Source: Nitrospira sp. SG-bin1 (GTDB taxonomy: Bacteria; Nitrospirota; Nitrospiria; Nitrospirales; Nitrospiraceae). Taken from it: a stretch of DNA of 64,000 nucleotides. Below the pieces are notes generated by a model that was given only the letters and a program-made list of their open reading frames with translations, did not search any database and was not told where the DNA came from. Positions 60,813 through 64,000 of the stretch are shown here, piece by piece; within the stretch, counting starts at the first letter, position 1, and each line of letters opens with the position of its first letter. The translations under genes and the position numbers were made by a program. The stretch is taken from the NCBI GenBank assembly GCA_002083365.1, contig LVWS01000032.1:186001-250000 (forward strand), in the 5' to 3' direction.

Positions 60813-61385
60813 ATGAGACAGGTTCTGGCTGTCATTGCATCCGGCACATTGGTCATCGCTCTCCTTCTCGGACAAGGTTGCTCGGCACGGTGGTGGTGGG
60901 AATCGGAATCGGGCCAAGAGGAACTGGCACAGGGAGAACTGATCAAGGAGCCCACGATCAAAGAAATTCCCCCCGACGACAGGCACCTGACCGACTCACG
61001 CACAGGACCGGCCATGCAGTCGGAACTCGTGTCCCGGAATGCCACCGGCCTGTCTCATGGGACATTGAGCGATGTCCTGTTCGATTTCGATCAAGACACC
61101 CTTCGAACGGATGCGATGCGTGTCTTGGAGTCCAACGTGAAGGAGCTTCGGCATGGCACGGTGACCCATCTTATCCTGGAAGGCCGCGGCGACGACTTCG
61201 GCACATCCGCGTATAATCTCGTGCTGGCCGAGCGCCGAGCCAGGAACGTGAAATCCTACCTTCGGGAACTGGGGCTCTCCATCGATGTCAAGACCACGAG
61301 TTACGGAAAAGATCGCCCCCTGTGCTTCGAATATACCAGCGACTGTCGGCAACACAACCGCAGCGTCCATTTTGTCGTCAAGTGA
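60813..61385 (+). CDS. OmpA-domain (Pal-like) lipoprotein
   Basis: 190 residues, GGAGGGAG site. Lipoprotein signal LVIALLLGQGC. After a charged linker the OmpA-like peptidoglycan-binding domain begins DVLFDFDQDTLRTDAM and has YNLVLAERRARNVKSYL with the conserved Asp/Arg-type anchor positions, and TTSYGKDRPLC. Links outer membrane to cell wall, like Pal. No tol genes in the window, so a stand-alone OmpA-family lipoprotein is the safer call. Confidence 0.87.
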   Translation: MRQVLAVIASGTLVIALLLGQGCSARWWWESESGQEELAQGELIKEPTIKEIPPDDRHLTDSRTGPAMQSELVSRNATGLSHGTLSDVLFDFDQDTLRTDAMRVLESNVKELRHGTVTHLILEGRGDDFGTSAYNLVLAERRARNVKSYLRELGLSIDVKTTSYGKDRPLCFEYTSDCRQHNRSVHFVVK

Positions 61386-61432
61386 TGTGTCCGTCACTTT
61401 CAGGCTGTAATACAAAGTTAACACTCCGATTG

Positions 61433-61461
61433 TTGACAGCCCCTTCCGCTTTCATTACTGT
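61433..61461 (+). promoter_or_regulatory. Candidate promoter of ppx
   Basis: Perfect -35 TTGACA (61433-61438), 17 bp, weak TACTGT (61456-61461), about 33 bp before the GTG start at 61494. Confidence 0.4.
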
Positions 61462-61493
61462 CTGCAAGCCTCCCGATTCATAAGGATGATCTT

Positions 61494-63047
61494 GTGTCGA
61501 AACTCGCCGTCATCGACATAGGCACCAACTCCATTCACATGGTACTGGCCGAGATTCTGCCGGATGCCAGTTTCAAAATACTCGATCGGTTCAAAGACAT
61601 CACGCGGCTTGGCAACGGTGTGTTCGCCACCAAGCGGCTTTCCGACGAAGCCATGGCGCGCGCCTTGGACGTCCTCAACACGTTGGTCACGCTCGCCCGA
61701 AACAAAGGATTTGACCGTATCATCGCCGTCGCAACCAGCGCAGTGCGCGAAGCTCAAAATGGCGGTGATTTCGTCGCCTTCATCATGGAGCAGATGGGGC
61801 TGCGGGTGCGGGTGATCAGCGGGACAGAGGAAGCTCGGCTGATTTTCCTGGGAGTCAAAAACAGTATCGCGCTCCCGGACGGACCGACTCTTATCGTCGA
61901 CATCGGAGGCGGATCCGTGGAATTGATCGTGGGCAACCCGGAAGGGTTGATCCACGGCAAGAGCCTCAAACTCGGTGCGATCCGTTTGGCGGAGCACTTC
62001 CTCCCCAAGACTCCACCCTCCGAGTCGATGATGCAGGCCCTGGAGCAGGCCGTGCTCACCCACCTGCGCGAGGCGTTTGCCTCCTTCAAGATCAAGAAGT
62101 TTCATTCACTGGTCGCCACGTCCGGCATGGCGGGAAACATCGGCGAGGTCGTCCACTACCGTCAAACCGGACGACCATTGCCCCAGCACAACCTTGCGAC
62201 GATCTCGCTGAAAGATCTCCGATCTCTTGAAACGGAACTGGCCAAGTCATCGGTGAAGGCTCGTTTGGCGATCCCCGGTCTGGACCCCAAGCGTGTCGAT
62301 ACGCTGTTGCCGGCCGCCGTGGTCCTCCGCCGTCTTCTGGAGCTGTCCGGCCTCAACGAGGTGACGCTCTGCGACAAAGCCATTCGAGAGGGTGTGATCT
62401 ATGACTTTGTCGCGCGGCACCGAGAGGGGCTCAAAGCGGAAAACGATATTCCAGACGTTCGGCGCCGGAACGTGATCGGCCTTGCCCGCCGCTGCCACGC
62501 GCCCGAGGCGCACTCGCAGCACGTGGCCGGCTTGGCATTGCGTCTCTTCGATCAAACTAAACGGGAACATCACTTGGGCCAACAGGAACGCACTTGGTTG
62601 GAATACGCGGCCGTCTTGCACGATGTGGGATATCTCATCAACCCGCGCCAACATCACAAACACACCTACTATCTGATCAAGCACAGCGATCTGGGGGGCT
62701 TCACGGCCGAGGAGATCGATGTCGTCGCCAACATCGCGCGCTACCACCGACGAGCATTGCCGTCGCTGAAGCATGAAGGATTCGATGATCTCACACCTCG
62801 CATACAGCGCGTGGTCAAAATCCTCGCCTCGTTGTTGCGGATCGCCGACGGGCTCGATCGGACACATTTTTCCCTGGTCCAGGCCGTGAACGTCAAGTTT
62901 GGGAAGCAGATGACGATCGAAGTACATCTGACAGGAGACGCGGAGATGGAGTTATGGGCCGCGAAAAGCAGAGCCGACCTCTTCGAACAGATCTTCCGTC
63001 GCCGCGTTCAGTTCATCGGAGTGCCGCTGGGAACCGAGCCATCATGA
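61494..63047 (+). CDS. ppx: Ppx/GppA exopolyphosphatase
   Basis: 517 residues from a GTG with AAGGA 7 bp upstream. Hydrolyses polyphosphate or pppGpp. N-terminal ASKHA domains: VIDIGTNSIHMVLAEI, TSAVREAQNGGDFV, DIGGGSVELIVGN. The C-terminal HD-like domain has LHDVGYLINPRQHHKH. This is the long Ppx type with the HD domain. Function between Ppx and GppA cannot be separated by sequence. The stop overlaps the next start (ATGA), so it is coupled to the kinase genes. Confidence 0.93.
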   Translation: MSKLAVIDIGTNSIHMVLAEILPDASFKILDRFKDITRLGNGVFATKRLSDEAMARALDVLNTLVTLARNKGFDRIIAVATSAVREAQNGGDFVAFIMEQMGLRVRVISGTEEARLIFLGVKNSIALPDGPTLIVDIGGGSVELIVGNPEGLIHGKSLKLGAIRLAEHFLPKTPPSESMMQALEQAVLTHLREAFASFKIKKFHSLVATSGMAGNIGEVVHYRQTGRPLPQHNLATISLKDLRSLETELAKSSVKARLAIPGLDPKRVDTLLPAAVVLRRLLELSGLNEVTLCDKAIREGVIYDFVARHREGLKAENDIPDVRRRNVIGLARRCHAPEAHSQHVAGLALRLFDQTKREHHLGQQERTWLEYAAVLHDVGYLINPRQHHKHTYYLIKHSDLGGFTAEEIDVVANIARYHRRALPSLKHEGFDDLTPRIQRVVKILASLLRIADGLDRTHFSLVQAVNVKFGKQMTIEVHLTGDAEMELWAAKSRADLFEQIFRRRVQFIGVPLGTEPS

Positions 63048-63793
63048 CCGACCCTCACACAACGAAGACAGCCCCTCATCCTCATCCCGGCAAGCTGATC
63101 ATCGTCGAAGGCATCGACGGATCCGGCAAAAGCACCCAACTGCAATTGCTGCATAAGTGGTTGGAGTCCAAGGGGCACAAGGTGTTTTTTACCGAATGGA
63201 ACTCCTCGGAACTCGTGAAAGAGACTACTAAACGCGGGAAAAAATCGAAGAGCCTTACTCCGACGACATTCAGCTTGCTACACGCCACGGACTTTGCCAG
63301 CCGGCTCTATCATCAGATTCTCCCCCCGTTGAAGGCCGGGATGATCGTCCTAGCCGATCGATACATGTACACGGCGTTTGCACGCGATGTCGTGCGGGGC
63401 GTCTCCCACGAGTGGGTGCGGAAACTGTACGCGTTTGCGATCAGGCCGGATATGGCGTTTTACTTCAACGTTCCGATCGAAGTCGCGATCTCTCGACTCT
63501 CGCGAGGAACCCGCGGGCACTTCAAGTACTATGAAGCCGGGATGGATCTGAATCTGAGTCCGGATATCACCGAAAGCTTCAGGCTTTTTCAGTCTCGCAT
63601 CCTCACCGAATACGACAAGATCGTCGACGAATTCGGCCTCTTGACGATGGATGCGACTCAAGACATCGAGACGCAACAGGAACAGATGCGGGCGCTTGTG
63701 GAAGAAGCGCTCCGCGGCTATAAACCAAGACGAGGCACCTATGGGCGACGCACGCTTTTTTGGCGACGGTTTGAAGTACCTCGATCCGAGTGA
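63044..63793 (+). CDS. Thymidylate-kinase-like P-loop protein 1
   Basis: 249 residues from ATG overlapping the ppx stop. Walker A EGIDGSGKST, then LADRYMYTAFARD (DRY motif) and FYFNVPIEVAISRLSRGTRG near the lid. Phosphorylates dTMP with ATP if a true Tmk. The sequence is longer than the usual 210 and diverges in the lid region, so another nucleoside monophosphate substrate is possible. Its last 53 bp overlap the next kinase-like gene. Confidence 0.85.
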   Translation: MTDPHTTKTAPHPHPGKLIIVEGIDGSGKSTQLQLLHKWLESKGHKVFFTEWNSSELVKETTKRGKKSKSLTPTTFSLLHATDFASRLYHQILPPLKAGMIVLADRYMYTAFARDVVRGVSHEWVRKLYAFAIRPDMAFYFNVPIEVAISRLSRGTRGHFKYYEAGMDLNLSPDITESFRLFQSRILTEYDKIVDEFGLLTMDATQDIETQQEQMRALVEEALRGYKPRRGTYGRRTLFWRRFEVPRSE

Positions 63794-64000
63794 CCTCAAA
63801 GGCAAGCTGATCGCCATTGAAGGAACCGACGGAGTCGGTCGATCGACCCACATTGAGATGCTGCAAGAATGGCTGGAGGTCCAAGGGTACGGCGTAATGA
63901 CGACCGGATGGACCAGATCCAACCTCATGTCCAAAACGATCGAGATGGCGAAGGCCGGCAATATCGTCGATCGTTGGTCCCTCAGTTTGCTCTACGCGAC
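63741..64000 (+). CDS. Thymidylate-kinase-like P-loop protein 2 (3' end outside window)
   Basis: 86 residues visible. Starts 53 bp inside the previous gene in another frame. A 20-residue lead precedes the P-loop domain KLIAIEGTDGVGRSTHIEML, clearly paralogous to GKLIIVEGIDGSGKSTQLQ of gene 1. The Walker A Lys is Arg here (GVGRST), which is unusual for an active kinase. A pseudo-kinase or a partner subunit of gene 1 is possible. No start alternative is seen. Confidence 0.75.
   Translation, partial: MGDARFFGDGLKYLDPSDLKGKLIAIEGTDGVGRSTHIEMLQEWLEVQGYGVMTTGWTRSNLMSKTIEMAKAGNIVDRWSLSLLYA

Overview
The window is a dense, GC-rich bacterial chromosome segment of about 60 genes. It holds no rRNA, tRNA, CRISPR array or intact mobile element that I can see. 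Gene content (two-subunit pyruvate carboxylase, ACT-domain malic enzyme, citrate synthase, class II fumarase, a lipoprotein-type thiol peroxidase, sigma-54 regulators with NtrY-like kinase, late heme genes) fits a Gram-negative chemolithoautotroph of the Nitrospira type. That assignment is inference from protein character, not from a marker gene.

Layout. 0-4 kb: an NtrY/NtrX-like two-component pair and a DUF1844 protein, on the minus strand. 4.1-5.4 kb: a small foreign-looking island of two unknown genes bounded by inverted 7-mers of integron attC type, next to a truncated ORF. 5.5-9.5 kb: mazG, conserved unknowns, a Sel1-repeat protein and an OsmC-like protein. 9.5-20.4 kb: a stress/efflux module on the minus strand, made of a GAF-type sigma-54 activator, a tripartite RND pump (adaptor, pump, TolC-like channel), a secreted TPR protein, and a small membrane protein with OsmC. 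20.5-22.9 kb: a flavin reductase and cyclopropane fatty acid synthase. 22.9-26.4 kb: hemE-hemH-hemG. 26.7-34.2 kb: acyl desaturase, EamA exporter, small proteins, a PstS-like binding protein, a TIG protein, a nucleotidyltransferase and a secreted beta-type protein. 34.5-42.1 kb: pyruvate carboxylase A and B, a lipoprotein hydrolase, lipoprotein thiol peroxidase, transhydrogenase, TenA and SemiSWEET. 42.3-51 kb: Tex, an NlpC/P60-like lipoprotein, fumarase, a graveyard with a broken toxin-antitoxin pair, Hsp20 and citrate synthase. 51-57 kb: ArsC-like protein, GGDEF protein, RNase D, J-domain protein and malic enzyme. 57-64 kb: a giant DUF255/YyaL protein fused to an aldo-keto reductase, an OmpA-type lipoprotein, Ppx/GppA, and two overlapping thymidylate-kinase-like genes.

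The most interesting system is at 10-20 kb. The DNA upstream of the efflux operon (18.25-18.55 kb) and upstream of the TPR gene (11.87-12.23 kb) are diverged copies of one another. Both copies carry a perfect palindrome TTTCACGA-N-TCGTGAAA about 95-100 bp upstream of a -24/-12 (sigma-54) promoter. The TPR copy also retains a decayed relative of the 3' end of the activator gene. This reads as one regulon built by duplicating a control region, with the adjacent GAF/AAA+/Fis protein as the obvious activator. A third leader of the same type precedes the small membrane gene at 10.0 kb but has lost the promoter.

Start codons were chosen by Shine-Dalgarno and signal-peptide evidence. Three genes (mazG, hemE, the NlpC-like lipoprotein) have good -35/-10 boxes placed so close to the ATG that their mRNAs would be nearly leaderless.
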